A DNA stretch of 64,000 nt from the NCBI GenBank assembly GCA_961205875.1, contig OY540822.1, positions 12,464,501-12,528,500 on the forward strand, in the 5' to 3' direction. Position numbers and translations under genes: made by a program. The stretch is from Sialis fuliginosa (taxonomy: Eukaryota > Arthropoda > Insecta > Megaloptera > Sialidae). Positions 1 to 13,736 of the stretch are shown piece by piece. The notes beneath the pieces are model-generated. The model was not told the DNA's origin. It made no database searches and saw only the letters and a list, made by a program, of their open reading frames with translations. The first letter of the stretch is position 1. Every line of letters starts with the position of its first letter.

Positions 1-1374
1 AAAAAATATAATTTATAGAGGGGCTGACAGTGCTTTAGCCTAGAAGCCTGGTGAGGTGAGTTAGATGTTTAAATTTTTTTTATTATATTTGTAAATGGGT
101 TTAAATTTAACCACATATGTGTCTTAAGTTTCAGACTGAAGGCTATTGTTAGTTGAACAGTTTGGAACAAAAAGCTAGATAACTGTTGTAAATTGTAAAC
201 AATCTATTGTCCACTTTAATTATGGACCAAACAACACAATCTTTTGTTCTTCAGAAAACGGTACTATCATAGTGTTGTTATGCAATTAGTAAAGACAGAA
301 AATCTAATGTTTCTCTGTTATTTAGTTATCCATTAGTACTCTAATTACTTAATTACCTTGTAAATTAATTTTCTTCTGTTGTTACTTTAAAACGGTACTG
401 TTTTTTTACAATCTCAAAAAACTATTGTTTTAGATAAACTAAATTGATAATAGTTTGATAGCTTCCTTAGTTAAAAGGTTAATAGTATATATGTATGTTT
501 TCTCATAGTAAAAAGGAATATTTTTTTGTAGGTAAGTATAACATTTATATAAAAAAGAACATAAAATATTTTCTTTGTATGTTAGTGTCTCTATTTATAT
601 TTTGTACCTATAAAAAATCTTTCAATCTTAAAAAATTCACAAAATTCAACACATTTTTTTCATTTTCTTATAGAATTCAAGAAAAATAACAATAACAAAG
701 TGAGGGTCCTAACCTGGAAGCCTGGGGTTAATTTTTTGTGTCGTTTTGGCGTGAAGAGGCGATAGAATGTGGGTGCCATGATAACAATTACAATTATTTT
801 ATATTAAAAAATACTATATTAATTTTATAAATAAACGAACGGATACATTATTTTGAAAATTGAATTTCTTTAAATAATAGAAATCCTAGAACGCCTGGTA
901 GATAATCTTGTATCATGTAGGTACATATGTAGATACATATATATTTAATATAATTCTAAATAATGTATATTACTCAAGAGCAATTGTATTGACTTTTCTA
1001 TAAAATTAATAATTACATGTACACACTTTTATAGATGCGTAAAGTCAATTTGAATAATTGCACTTAGCTTTCTCTGTACAATTTTGCATTTTAAAATTCA
1101 TAAAGTAATGTAATCGTAAAAGTGTATGCTTTTTCACTCTATTGCAACCATTAATTACTATTGTTTAATTGAAACCTAACGACAAGTAATGAATAAAAAT
1201 AGAAAGTTTATAGGTTCTCTTCAGAAATAATCAAATAAGGAAAAATTGTTATATGTACCTACATAAATTCCAAATTTCAGCTCAAATAGTTTTTGAGTTA
1301 TGCTGTAGACAGACGGATGGACAGACATAAGAACTTCACTAATAGGGTTTCCGAAATATTGGTCACGTTCACGA
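1..1374. other. AT-rich non-coding stretch with repeat scraps
   Basis: No credible gene is seen. A GC-richer phrase of the type 'gcctagaagcctggtg' occurs near 38-53, recurs as 'cctggaagcctgggg' near 711-725 and in changed form near 16488-16506, so it is probably a dispersed repeat. A degenerate retroposon-type tail ending in 'gacagacggatggacagac' lies at about 1250-1330; the same pyrimidine/purine CAGA tails occur near 2980, 19130, 29840 and 46940. Confidence 0.5.
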
Positions 1375-1685
1375 CTGACCAAAAACAGTGAACAACGAGC
1401 TTTGATTGGTTGATTCATGGAATTTCTGGTGGAATGTACTAGAAATTAAAAGAATGTCATTTTTTAAGCGTGTAAGGAAGTGAGAAAGAAGTAACCAGAA
1501 AGAGATAGAAACTAGTGTTTTGGCAGAAACGCTCAACATGAAGTGAACATAAAGTCTTTTTCTAGTTACTTCTTTCTCACTTCCTTACACGTTTAAAAAA
1601 TGACATTCTTTTAATTTCTGGTACATTCCACCAGAAATTCCATGAATCAACCAATCAAAGCTCGTTGTTCTGCTTTTTTGGTCAG
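1375..1685. mobile_element. Foldback MITE (long inverted repeat)
   Basis: The arms of about 115-125 bp are near-perfect reverse complements of each other. The left arm starts 'ctgaccaaaaacagtgaac' and the right arm ends 'ctgcttttttggtcag'. The loop holds a less symmetric stretch around 1500-1560. No transposase is present. The structure is that of a non-autonomous terminal-inverted-repeat element; the superfamily is not clear, because no convincing target duplication is seen at the edges. Confidence 0.75.
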
Positions 1686-4600
1686 ACGTGTTTCGGTTTG
1701 CATTATAAAATAATTTAGACAGCATGTTTCTAGAACGCATCTCCGACACAAAGTGAATTTTTCTTAAATATTTTTAGATGCTGGTTACAAAAAATATAAA
1801 ATTACTACATATGAAGTAAAATGGAAATAACCAAATTCTAATATATTAGGGCTTAGGCTTTCCTAAAGAAAATAATTTCCATTTTGGTTGTTTTACAATA
1901 TTTAATAACGATATGGGAGGTACACTGCATGTATAATTAATTAATACCCTGAGAAATACAGATTATTTGCTACTAAATGACTTATTATGATTTAGAAAAT
2001 ACTCTCAAATGACCCTTTTAAAGATATTAAATATTTCTTATAAACAACAGGAATAATTAAACATTTTTTATCACCACATAAAAGTTGAGGTATCATTAGA
2101 ACAATAGATAATATGATAGGTACTAAATCATAAATAATATTACAGTTTTAGATCTTTAAGAATATGGGAACTGATTTTTCAGATAGTGAAGTTATATCAC
2201 AAAAGATATATGCTAGAGTTCTCAGATAAAAAGGTGAACACATTTTGTATACGCTTACATATGTAAGTACCTACTTTTGTTTTAATTAAGAAAAACTATA
2301 TATATATACATTATATCGTTAACATTTGTATTATTGTTTTGCTTTTATATGAGTGATATTTTTAAATTAATTTTAAAGAAGTTTATGTATATATAATGTA
2401 ATGTAGTAAAGAATTATAAATAAACTCCGCGATACCATATATCTAACTTTTATATTTAAGCGAGCGAAATCGTGGGCACAGTTATTAATATATAATATAA
2501 GAAAATCATAAATAGATGTTATGTAACAGTTAATTCACCCAAGAAAAATGCAATCACAAGAACTTGAAGAATGATAAACATCCTTTGTACTTTGTATATC
2601 CATGCCCATGCGAAAAATTCCATTTATTCATACAAAATAACTAAGGTTCCAGTTGAGAGAACATGTTACATTTATATTAGCTCTTAACTCATGCATAAGT
2701 AATCGATCTGGCATACAGTTTCCGTTCCAAGCAGTTTTGTGAGAACTGTCTTTCGTATACCGGGTGGACAGAATAAATCTCTTGTTTTTGGTAACACAAC
2801 TATAAAATAATAAATGTATAATAATTCGAAAAAAAAATACATCAGTAAACATCCGTTTCCGGTTAAAACATCGTTTTAAAAAATATGAAGTTTTCATTAT
2901 ATAAACGAAAATTTATCTTAAATATAAAATTTCACCCTTCTACAATTTGTCGTATTTGAGTTACAGTACATCGTCTACAGACAGACCGACAGACACACAG
3001 AATCATTAGAATAGTTTCAGGGAAGGTCAAAATGGATAATTCCACCAATATATAATAAATACATAAATACAAAATCAATCAATAATTTTATTTTAGTAGG
3101 AAAAACAATTTAAACTTCTATTATTTACATTTTTAACATTCTTTAGCAAACCCAGAATCATTTCGAAATATTCATCGTCTAAAACTTACATATTTTCCAT
3201 AATTACAAGTAAAATAATGAATTTAAAATTTATATCATAAATTAATATAAAAGTTTGGTTAATATTACAATAAAAATTAATTAACTGAAATTATAACGGT
3301 GTTTTTCTTAAAGATATTTATTTTATTAAATAGTTTGACAGCAATACGGTTTTTATATCCATCCTGTATATATATACGGACATAGCAAGCCCTGGGGGGA
3401 TCACATAGTTATAAATCAACAAGCGTTGATATCTTGTCAAAAACTGTATCCCAAAAATGATCGAATGGGTTCTACAATATCAGATAAATATCTACATATG
3501 TTAAAATCGGTTTATTAACCTTTAAATTTCCATGGGCATATAGAAACAACCATAGTGCCAACGTAGTAATAAATTAAATAAATAAAAATAGCGTTGATAA
3601 TTATAGGGTACAATGTTGATATTATAGATGTATGTATTTTGATTTCAAAATACATTGTAAAATCTGGTCCATACAGAGGGAATAGAATAAGTGTCAACAT
3701 CACTTCTTGCAATAAATATCAAATAATTATCTACTACAGCGAATAAGAATTAATAATATATCTCAACTTGTAAGCTATAAGATCAGTATAGGTCAGAGTT
3801 CACCAACCTTTGAAGAAGAAAAAAATATATTAACGCCATTTTTATCGAAAAAGAAAACATCTGCAAGCAACGGTTCAATTCGTAAAACCAGAATCTTTTA
3901 ATTATTTTTTAAATCAATAAATAGGTCTACAAAAATGCAATATTTTGAAAAGGCATAAATAAAGACGTAAATCGAGTTAGTATAGAAGAGATAAAAAAAA
4001 GTAATGTACACCTACATTTTATAAATAACATGATCTAGAAAAGTTAAAAATACACTTAATCGCAATTTTCAATGGCAATACGTGATATCGGTACATTTAT
4101 ACAACTTTTGTTCATTTTCAATCGTGCAATGAGGTCAAAAGAAGAATTAAAAACAGCTGAACTAATCTTTACAACATCTGTTAAATCAATTCTGTATTTG
4201 TCATGAATCTATTAGAGCAAGACAAATAGATAGGATTGTTTTTTTCTAAAATTTTGTTTAGCTTTCTTCATATTTTTCAAAACATTTTCTATTTTTATTT
4301 TTTCAGTTTTAAATAAATAACAGACTTTCTTTATAAGTTAAATTCAAACTTCAATTCATATTTTCAAAATTAATCTAAAAAAGACAAAACTAACTTAACC
4401 ATAACTAATGTCATTTTTTTTCTTTGTTAACAACACACAAAATGCTAACTGCCTTTTAATAAGCATCTTCATTTATTAAATATTTTTTTTAAATTCCACC
4501 CATTTCCCATTTCATAGCAATCTTGATCTTAAATATCTAAAACATTAAAACATTTTGTAAGTAAATATTCATGTTTTATGCAATATTTGTAAACAAAATG

Positions 4601-5043
4601 ATTTCAAAATAAAAATACGCATGAAGGTTAAACTATATATCATATTTCCCGGTTTTCTGCACTAATTACTTTATTAATTTACAAATTAATGATTAATTCA
4701 ACGATTTAATTTTTTTTAATCATGCAGGTTAGATCATTTCCATTTTATTTTAATATTTCTTCCTATTGCTACCCTTCAACTATATACATATATTCAAACA
4801 AAAATATGCATTATTTTACATTAAGCCCTCGATATACGCGGATAATTCGTTCTAAATCATTGGCCTTAAATATCATAAAACAGATGTTACATTAACTTTT
4901 CTATGTACTATAATTTCGTAAATACTTTGAATTTCGGTCTACAATTTTCACAGTATATTCTCAATATATTTTACTTTCAAAATATGTATAAAAAGGTCAC
5001 AAATTTTAAATCGTCACGCTACAATACTACCTTAAAAGATATA
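1686..5043. other. AT-rich intergenic or intronic DNA
   Basis: No ORF of note and no protein similarity recognised. A retroposon-type tail with repeated CAGA lies near 2975-3000. A short phrase at about 3025-3060 ('aaggtcaaaatggata') recurs near 38085, so a dispersed repeat fragment is likely. Otherwise nothing is seen. Confidence 0.5.
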
Positions 5044-5573
5044 AGGTACTGGCACCAGTTATGGCCGCTATAAGAGCAAGGTTTACTTATTTTGTGATTG
5101 ACGAGCTTCTTTTTTGTAATTCTCATGAACTCATGTTACTAATAAAACAAGTAACTCTTTATTTAATCAATTTAATTACCAAAGTCGGCAAATATAGTTT
5201 ATTTTTTAAATTATAGCCTTTTTTCTCCAGTAATGGATAAAGTAAAACCAGTACTGGGCACGCAGTGCTAATGATAAGTACTACGACACAAAAGATATAA
5301 AAGAAAGAATCGTCAAATTTGAAATAATGTAAAACAGTTGCTCTGATAATATAATAATTAATAAATAAATTATACTAATAATTAGTTTAAATGTCCACCA
5401 TTTTGACACCTATTGGCCGATTGTCATCAAATCACGCTGTAAGACAGTTAAATGTATATAGATTAATATTCAGAAATGGTAGTAATCAAATATCAACAAA
5501 TATTTCTAATTCAGTACATTTAATTTAAAAATAGCCATTACTGGGGTCATATCCAAGACTGGTGCCAGTACAT
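5044..5573. mobile_element. Tc1/mariner-like MITE, copy 1
   Basis: The element starts 'aggtactggcaccagt' directly after TA and ends 'actggtgccagtac' just before TTA, giving terminal inverted repeats of about 15 bp and a TA target site, the signature of the Tc1/mariner superfamily. Three other copies in this window (14592-15074, 38238-38802, 44987-45499) share the ends and most of the interior. No transposase is encoded; the only conserved reading frame is short, starting at the ATG near 5392. The right terminus has a base change relative to the other copies. Confidence 0.8.
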
Positions 5574-6760
5574 TATTTTTTTTTTAATTGAAAATTTTCC
5601 TAAGGGTACTTTAAAACGAGACCGAAATTTTTCTCAATCTCGAGACGAGAGGCAGAAAACTATTTCGCGATTTTTTAAACATTTATATGTACTTTAATAA
5701 TTGCGGATATTTCATAATTGACTTTAATTCTACACTAGTTCTTTTGTTTGTTGTATGTTTACATCATATATTATAGATATTAATTTCGGTTAAGGTCAAG
5801 ATTTTAATGTTATATTTTAACATATTTTTACGCAAACAAAGGAAATGTGGAAAAAATCAAAATATTATAAAAACCTTGACTTAAAATAAATTTTAATAAC
5901 GAACAGCCCATTTAATTTATTTTATAATTGCAATTAAAAGCATCCGTTTTAAATATAATTAAAATTATAATAAACGCGTGTGCACCTTTTTAAGATTCTA
6001 TAAATTGAGAGAAAATATACCTATATAACTGTAATAAAATGTACATAAATAAAAAATAATCATTAGGTACCTCAAACAAAACGTAATTACATAGAAATTT
6101 TTTCTTGTTATAATAATGTGTAGTGACATTTAGAACAAAAACCATAACGCAATAAAAATAAAATTACTGCGGTGTCAACATAATAACAAAATAATTTATA
6201 TGTCATACTTTCTTTAAAATGTCATTCTTGTTCTCATTTAATTAAATACGCCTTTGTCAAATGTATATATTAAAAAACAAACAGATATTTTATTAAGAGG
6301 GCAGACCCAGTTAGAATTTTGAAAATATCAATTTTTTGTATTCTCTAAAAATTTCAGACAAACGTCCTGTCCATAGACGATTCAGTGTAAGTTCCAAAAT
6401 AAATTTTTTATCTGCATGCAATTCGTACTCAAAACTTTAAACGCGTTTTTCTCGAAACCATTTTTCAAAGTCGGTGATCACTGTAACTTGAGAACGGCTT
6501 TGCCGATCGGTTAGAAATTTTTCTCACTTATTCTATACATAATTGTCCTCAGGATGAACTAAGGATTTTTTTTTGGACGATTATTATTTTTATTATAGCC
6601 GAAAATGCGAGTGAAATTTTAGTCGAATAAAGAATATTGACTTTCAATATCCGCCATTTTGTGAAAATTCAAAATTTTTTAAATCCTTTCGATCATCCGG
6701 AGCATTATGTCATTAGCTAAATTCTTATATAAATATTTATATAGTTACTAAATGATTCTA
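5574..6760. other. AT-rich DNA; left flank of a foldback repeat
   Basis: 5574-6300 shows nothing recognisable. 6300-6760 has a more complex, repeat-like composition that leads straight into the foldback arms at 6761 and may be the outer part of the same element. No reading frame longer than chance is seen. Confidence 0.4.
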
Positions 6761-7505
6761 CGTCTTATTTTCTTGTACTTTAGTCGATATTTGTATGACG
6801 AGTTGAAGTTCACTGCAAGAAATTTCACTAAAAAATTTTGAATTTTTGATTACGTTAAAAGTATTTTATTTATTGTATAGAAAATGACGTGAAAAGTTGT
6901 TTGTTTCAAACCGCAGGTCTGTATCTCAAACCGTTCTCGAGATATAGCCTCTCAAAATTTTAGTTTTTTCAAATTTTTGGAGAAAAAAGGCCATAACTTT
7001 TGAACGTGTGGTCGGAATTGATTTTAGTTGACGGATTTGGAATCAGCGTGTCAAAATCTATATAATGACATGTATAATACCTTTAAACTCGAAAAAAAAA
7101 AATTTCACGAAAAATCGAAAAAATTCAAAGGGGTATACCTTAAAAAAATGTCGATTTTTGGCCAAAAATTTTTTTCTCGGATTTTAATGTAATATACATG
7201 TCATTATATAGATTTTGACACGCTGATTCCAAATCCGTCAACTAAAATCAATTCCGACCACACGTTCAAAAGTTATGGCCTTTTTTCTCCAAAAATTTCA
7301 AAAAACTAAAATTTTGAGAGGCTATATCTCGAGAACGGTTTGAGATACAGACCTGCGGTTTGAAACATTCAACTTTTCACGTCATTTTCTATACAATAAA
7401 CACACTTTTAACGTAATCAAAAATTCAAAAAATTTTAGTGAAATTTCCTGCAGTGAACTTCAACTCGTCATACAAACATTGACTAAAATACAAGAAAATA
7501 AGACG
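6761..7505. repeat. 745-bp foldback with arms of about 320 bp
   Basis: 6761 to about 7080 is mirrored as a reverse complement by about 7183-7505, with high identity over the whole arm and a spacer of roughly 100 bp. Both arms carry the same landmarks in opposite order, for example 'gacggatttggaatcagcg' and its complement. A single diverged arm occurs at 42002-42290, and a shorter scrap at about 34010-34060, so this is a dispersed family. No protein is encoded. It may be a foldback MITE or the paired ends of a larger element. Confidence 0.8.
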
Positions 7506-8343
7506 ACCAGTTAGTATGATATATTTTATGAAAAATAAAAACTATTGGTGTAATTTACTTACAATCACTTATTATATTTTTATCCCACTAGTGTAGACAA
7601 TCAATTCGAATTTTCGCCAATTGAAATGTCCAATTTTTAGTACCTCCCTACCGCACACCTGAATAAACTATCAAAATTTTATTCGATAAAATCCCCTGGA
7701 CCTACCCCAACATAAATGTAATACAAATTATTTTTAAAATTTATACTATTGCAAATATAATCAAGAAGACGTGACTTTGTCCAAAAATCTTAATTACAGT
7801 TATGTAAGTTTAACCCAAAGATATTATTTGTACCGATTCGATTAATTTTAATATATCCGTAATTTCAATTTTCGTTTTTTTATTGAACAGTGGCCAAATA
7901 ACCTTAGGGTATTGAGTGCTTCAATGTGATGATGAAGAACTAATTCAAGTACATTTTAAGCCAAATGTAGCTTAATTGTTATAATAAAATATAACAACTG
8001 CCGTTTCTATTACATTAACAGCTATCGGATACAGTTTAAAATGTATTCAAAGTGTTACAACAAGGCAATAAATATAACATTGATGCAGTTTTTTTATGAT
8101 AAATATATTTACCTTCAAAACGCAATAAAAAACTACTAATAAGTACATACATATACTTTAATATATTAATTAATTAAAATATTAATTTAATTTAATAATT
8201 GTGTCGACTACGCTACTGAACTAAACCTCCTTAAACAAGCTAATAACATTCAATGCATATTTATAATTAAATTTAAACAATAAATAAATATTTCAATTTT
8301 CAATAACACTGTATCCGTTGCCTAAATAATAAGGTATTTGACA
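7506..8343. other. AT-rich DNA, nothing recognised
   Basis: No ORF, repeat or regulatory site could be supported in this stretch. Confidence 0.4.
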
Positions 8344-8616
8344 TAACTAAAATGACGATTTTGGCAATGTTTCAGAATTTATTACCAAGTAGGTAACTTT
8401 TTTTTAAAGTTTTCATTCACGGTAAGAAATAGTAGGTACTAACTTTTGTTATTAAATTAAATTTTTACTTTTTTGTACGACTTCTTTTCGCCAAGATATA
8501 TATGTATAACACGATTCGATAGGAAAAAAATCGTACAGTGAACGAAAACTTTATCAAAAAATTACCTTCTTGGTAATAAATTCTTAAACATTGCCAAAAT
8601 TGTCATTTTGTTACTT
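8344..8616. mobile_element. MITE with long imperfect inverted repeats
   Basis: The left arm 'aaaatgacgattttggcaat' is matched by 'attgccaaaattgtcatttt' near the right end. The pairing continues inward through 'ttattaccaag' against 'cttggtaataa' and 'aagttttcattcac' against 'gtgaacgaaaactt'. It is roughly 270 bp with no coding capacity. The superfamily is not determined. Confidence 0.7.
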
Positions 8617-11600
8617 ATAGGTTAGATTATCTCAAAAATCTGAGCTGGGTCGTAATTAGAGGCTCTGGGGCCCCGAGGCAGCAAGTGATTGAGGGTCCCT
8701 TAATTTCCACTTTCGTTTGTTCGAAGGCCCCTTATATTCGGTTTTAACACACCAAAATCCTCCGAAATTACTTATTGAAGTAGAGATAACAGAACAAAAA
8801 TATTTTTTGTCGGCCTTTATAATTAATATTGAATTACGATTAAAAATAATCAATTTTTAGTAAGTAAATTTTAATATCAGTTTTTCGGAGATATCAACGC
8901 GTGGGAAGAAAGCTGTATATTTTTAAAAATCAAGGGAAGAGGGACATAAATTACATTATTTTTTGTACTCAGCCAGTAATTATTAAACTGTTCATACTTT
9001 TCACACACAATTTTCATAAATGCAATTGAAAATTTTATAATTGTAATGCCAACTTTATGGAGATATCAACGCATGATAAGAAACTGTATACAGTGTATTC
9101 TCGATTATCCGGGCTAATGCTGGGGAAGACGGGCACGGATAATTGAAAAACACAGTTTTGGTTGCTCATATTTTTCACACACACACAATTTTTATAAATG
9201 CAACTGAAAATTTTATAATTCTACTTTATAGAAATATCAACGCTGGTAAAACAAGCAAAAACTTTTTTTTGCTCGTTATTGGAAATTTATATTTTCAAAC
9301 TTATTTTATTGGTGAAGAAACTGTTTGCACATTCTTTCGTGTAGGGAAATCTACTAATTTTAACTGGCAAAAATAATAAGTATAATTTTATACATTTACC
9401 TACATACTTAAGGAAATCATTTAAACAAAGAGTTATGAAATTCAAACATTAAAAAATTATCTAGATGAAAAGCTAGATTTCAATAGGCAAACGAAATTAC
9501 ACAGTGTATGTCAGAATAGATACATACAATTCTTGTTTTAATAATAGCTACGTCGATTTTGGTAATAACTATTATTTTTATTAATTTTGACTTTCATTAT
9601 TTTTTCAATTCATAGAAGAGGAATAAGTATACCTTACGATGTTTTCTATAATCATAAATTATACCAGTGGTATTTAAACTTATAATTTTACGTACATATT
9701 TTTAATTAATTTAATCTGCCCATTTCTACTTAAGCGTTTGCTAGTGACAAAACTTTAACTTGGAAGGGGAGGGGGGGGGGGGGTCGATGAATTATGTAGG
9801 TGCTTACTTTATATGGTTAAAATCCTACAATTTCTCCAATTCCAGTATTTTATACATATGTACATTGTACATATTACATATACCTAACAAATTGAGAATA
9901 AAAAAATATAAGAAAGATCGTAATTACAAAACCTGTTAAGATGCATTCACAGCATAGCCGCATTTCCTGTCTATGGACATCACACACACGCAAACACACA
10001 CACACACAGACATATTTGTATTCCTTACTATACGTCAGAACAATTTACAATTAATTGCACTTCATCCGTTTTAACGTAGCCTTAGGAAAGACTCATGCGT
10101 TTCTAATTATTTACTATTTAACATGTGTACTATTTATAAATAAATTATGTTAAATGTATTTACTGACAATAACTACTTACTCCCTATATGCCAAAATTAA
10201 ATAACATTATGGATATTATTTAGTATTTTTTTACCTATCCAAATTAAATGTGTATATTTTTTACGAAACCCTACAAATAAGAAATTAACCAATTTTTTTC
10301 TTTAAATATGACTACAGCATAGGTATTGGAAAAATAAGAAAATATATTTATATTAAAACACTGTACAATAAACGACCAAAAATATTTTCGTTTACCATAC
10401 ACAGTCATAGGTAAATAATACTGGCCCTAATACATCACCCTAAAACGCAGGTAGGTATATTTATTAAATTTCTACACTAATAAAAATTTAATATCGTGAA
10501 GTTTAAAAGCAATCTAACTAATAAAAGTTCAGTCATTTGTTTGTTTTTCCCCTCTTAAGAAAAAATGATAATTCAAACGAGACCAAGACCTTTTAAATTC
10601 TGACGAGTCGAGACTAACCTAAACCTTGTTTCGATTCGTCTACAAACAAACAAACAAACAAACTTACAGTTCAAATACATGACCATTTCATCATGTCTGA
10701 TAAAAAATAACAAAATATCGACGTTATTAAACGTGTAAAAAAACTATGTATAGAAAATGTGTTATAGGGCAAAATAGGGCCACATCTGTCTTTCCAACTA
10801 TGCAAACTAAAAACATCAGAATTTCTAAAATCTAAAGAACGGTACCCAATATTTTGCAAAAATCAATCACAACTTTTCAAAAAAAAATCAATTAATATAT
10901 TTAAAAAAAAAATACCTACGTATTTTAATTATAAAGTTATCTAATTAAATACCATCTGCATGAATGACAATACATTACCTTTAAAAATGATATGGCATTT
11001 CACGATTTTGTAAATTTTGACATTTATTTAAACTAATAATTTTCTTATTAATAATAATCAATAATTATATATTTATATACATATAAATCTATGGGCATTG
11101 TCGATAGAACAACGTATTTTTTTCTGTTTATTCTAACTTTACATTTTAATAAGACTTTCACTGTTCAAAAGCATAAGACCCTATAAATAATTTATGTTAT
11201 AAATTAAGGCAATAAATAATTTTATAAAAAAAACTAAGTTCGAGTGGAATTCGTATTTTTTTATCTAATCAATTTTTCGAGATACAAAATAGCCTATATC
11301 CTTCCTCATGATGCAAGCTATCTCCCTGACAAATTTCATTAAGATCGGTTCAGCCGCTTAACCGTGAAAAATTAACCAACAGAAAGTCAGAGTTACTTTC
11401 ACATTTACAGGTATTATGGATGCATAAAAATGAAAATGATTTGAATTCAAAATAATATAAATATAGAAAAGGTTTTATATTGACAATACACAAATATAAA
11501 CAATGAGTAAATCGATTGAAAAGTCAGTATAATCTGTAGTGGGTACATACGCAATATATACCTATAATATAAACAGTTACCTTGCTATTGGACTTGAATA

Positions 11601-13454
11601 ACGGTACCTATACATTCATCTATACAGTGATTATACTGAAACCATGCGTTCATACATACAATAAACAAATCTGCCATATAGAGGGAGGTTCGAAAATATT
11701 TATTAACATCATTTATTTATTATTTACAAAACGAAAGTCCAAATTTGCCTTTATTTTTTTTTAAATCTTTATGGTTTAATTAAAAAGATTTAAGCTTTCA
11801 AGTAAATAATGTATTTATCTTCGGTCAGAAATCCTTGATTTGTATTTATATATGTACAGTGTATTTCAAGTTGATTAAACCATAGGAAATTTAACATGGG
11901 GCGAATTAGAAGTTTTGGTCAAATTTAACATTTTATATCTGCCAGAAATTATTAAAATACTTTTTATAATAATTAAAACATTTATTGTTGGGTGGTTATT
12001 CCTATAAGGGAGAGATTTATTTAGCGTTGAATTTCAGGGCGCATCGTTCAAGCATAGGTAATAAAATAAAAATTAATAACTTTAAGGTACGAAAATAAGG
12101 GCATATGTATCGCAATTTCGAAGATGTTAAAAGTATTTTAATAATTTATGACAGATAAAAAATTAAAAACAAAATACTAAAACCTATTTTATTAAATTTT
12201 GTAGCGGCATTTCAAAATGCACCAATGACACATCGTTAAATTCATTTAAAGGCTACTACAGCACTTATAATTCTTGTGTTAAATTAAATTAAAAACACTG
12301 TAAAACGAAAACAATATTTTCTTAATATATTATATTATTAATGTCGGATGAAACAATAATAAAGTTGGTTTAAAAGTATATAGAAAATATTGTTTTTGTT
12401 ATATATAAAACAAAGATTTATTGGCCCAAGTCAATTTTTTACCTATATATTTTTCGACATATTTAAATTAAAAATAGAAAATAGAAAATGTTTTTGCCAT
12501 AGAGCCACAAAAATATTAACATATGTCTGAAATGACATCTAGTTTAAAATAACACCAATTAATCATTTCTAATTTTCTTAATGATCAATTAGATATGTAT
12601 ATTTTGAATTGATCAAAGTCATAGATACATAAAAATTAAAATTCAATAATATTCATTAATTAGCTAATAATGAATTCAATCTATAGACAAGCTGATATAT
12701 ATTTTTATATTCAAAAGACTACGGTTTTCGATTTTAATTAGTGGGCCATAAAATTTTATTCGTAATTAATAGTTTATCTCTATTCATTTACATATATATA
12801 CCTACGTTTTTCAAATCACATTAAATATTATAACTATTTCTACAAAGGCGGCGGCCAACTAATCAAAAAAAAAAAAAATCTAGAATTCACGATCAACGTT
12901 TTGGCCACCGCTATATATGTATTAAAAATAATTTTACCTCTTCATGAGATCAAAAAATAAATAAAACACAATCACAAATCACACAAAAATCAAAGTATCA
13001 TTGACACAACAAAAAAAATCACTTTATTAATACATTTCCCGCGTATAACAAGAGATCTAACGATCTATAGATCTAAATACGAACGCTCCGCGCTCAAGAC
13101 ATCTATGCACTGAACAAAATAAATCGTGATTGTTGTAAAAGAAGTTGGTTCAACATCTGACATGTGTTAAGCGTTACCTGTCCGATAGAGACGGGGATAC
13201 AGATGTACATTAGCTAGAAAGAAATAACTGTACGTACTTAAACCACTTTAAGTCAAAAGTAATTGTTAACTACAGTGCTGTCCAAACTGTATGCATTACA
13301 TAGAACCGAGTTACGCAGTGTCGATTAATATAATGCATCTATATATTTTCATTTTTAATGAATTAGTTTTCTCTCAATTTTACAGTAAATTTTCTCGACC
13401 TTTTTCCTAACCTTTAATAAAAATATAAGTTATATTTAGGGTGACCAGGTCTCA
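8617..13454. other. Non-coding stretch with transposon scraps and simple repeats
   Basis: 8645-8720 is a GC-rich fragment around 'ctctggggccccgaggc' like that in the hAT-type element at 43239. Near 9091-9115 'cagtgtattctcgattatcc' resembles a pogo/Tigger-type terminus. There is a G-tract at about 9766-9782, a CA-repeat at about 9981-10008 and a CAAA-repeat at about 10640-10660. 11283-11400 is a retroposon-type 3' tail ('aagatcggttcagccg'), repeated in similar form near 19030-19140. No gene is seen. Confidence 0.5.
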
Positions 13455-13462
13455 GGTTTTCA

Positions 13463-13728
13463 CAGTGGTGTATTTACGTTAAGTGCCGCCCTGGGCAAAA
13501 AAAAATTTCCGCCCCTCTACGAAGGGAAAATATAATTTTTTTTTGTCACGTCAATTAAAATTCCTAATTTTATTAAACAAAAAGTTTGGATTACATAAAT
13601 TAAAACTTGAAGACCTTTTTTTTAGTCGCACTACTATTTAAACTAAAAGAAACTAAAAAATCTGCTGCCCCTCTCAGCCTTCCGCCCTAAGCCATGGCCC
13701 CCATGGCCCCATGGTAAATACGCCACTG
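13463..13728. mobile_element. Non-autonomous hAT element with intact target duplication
   Basis: The element begins 'cagtggtgtatttacg' and ends 'gtaaatacgccactg', giving inverted termini with a CAGTGG start. It is flanked on both sides by the identical 8 bp 'ggttttca' (13455-13462 and 13729-13736). An 8-bp duplication with CAGTG-type ends is the hAT signature. The interior is short and non-coding. The exact duplication suggests a fairly recent insertion. Confidence 0.88.
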
Positions 13729-13736
13729 GGTTTTCA

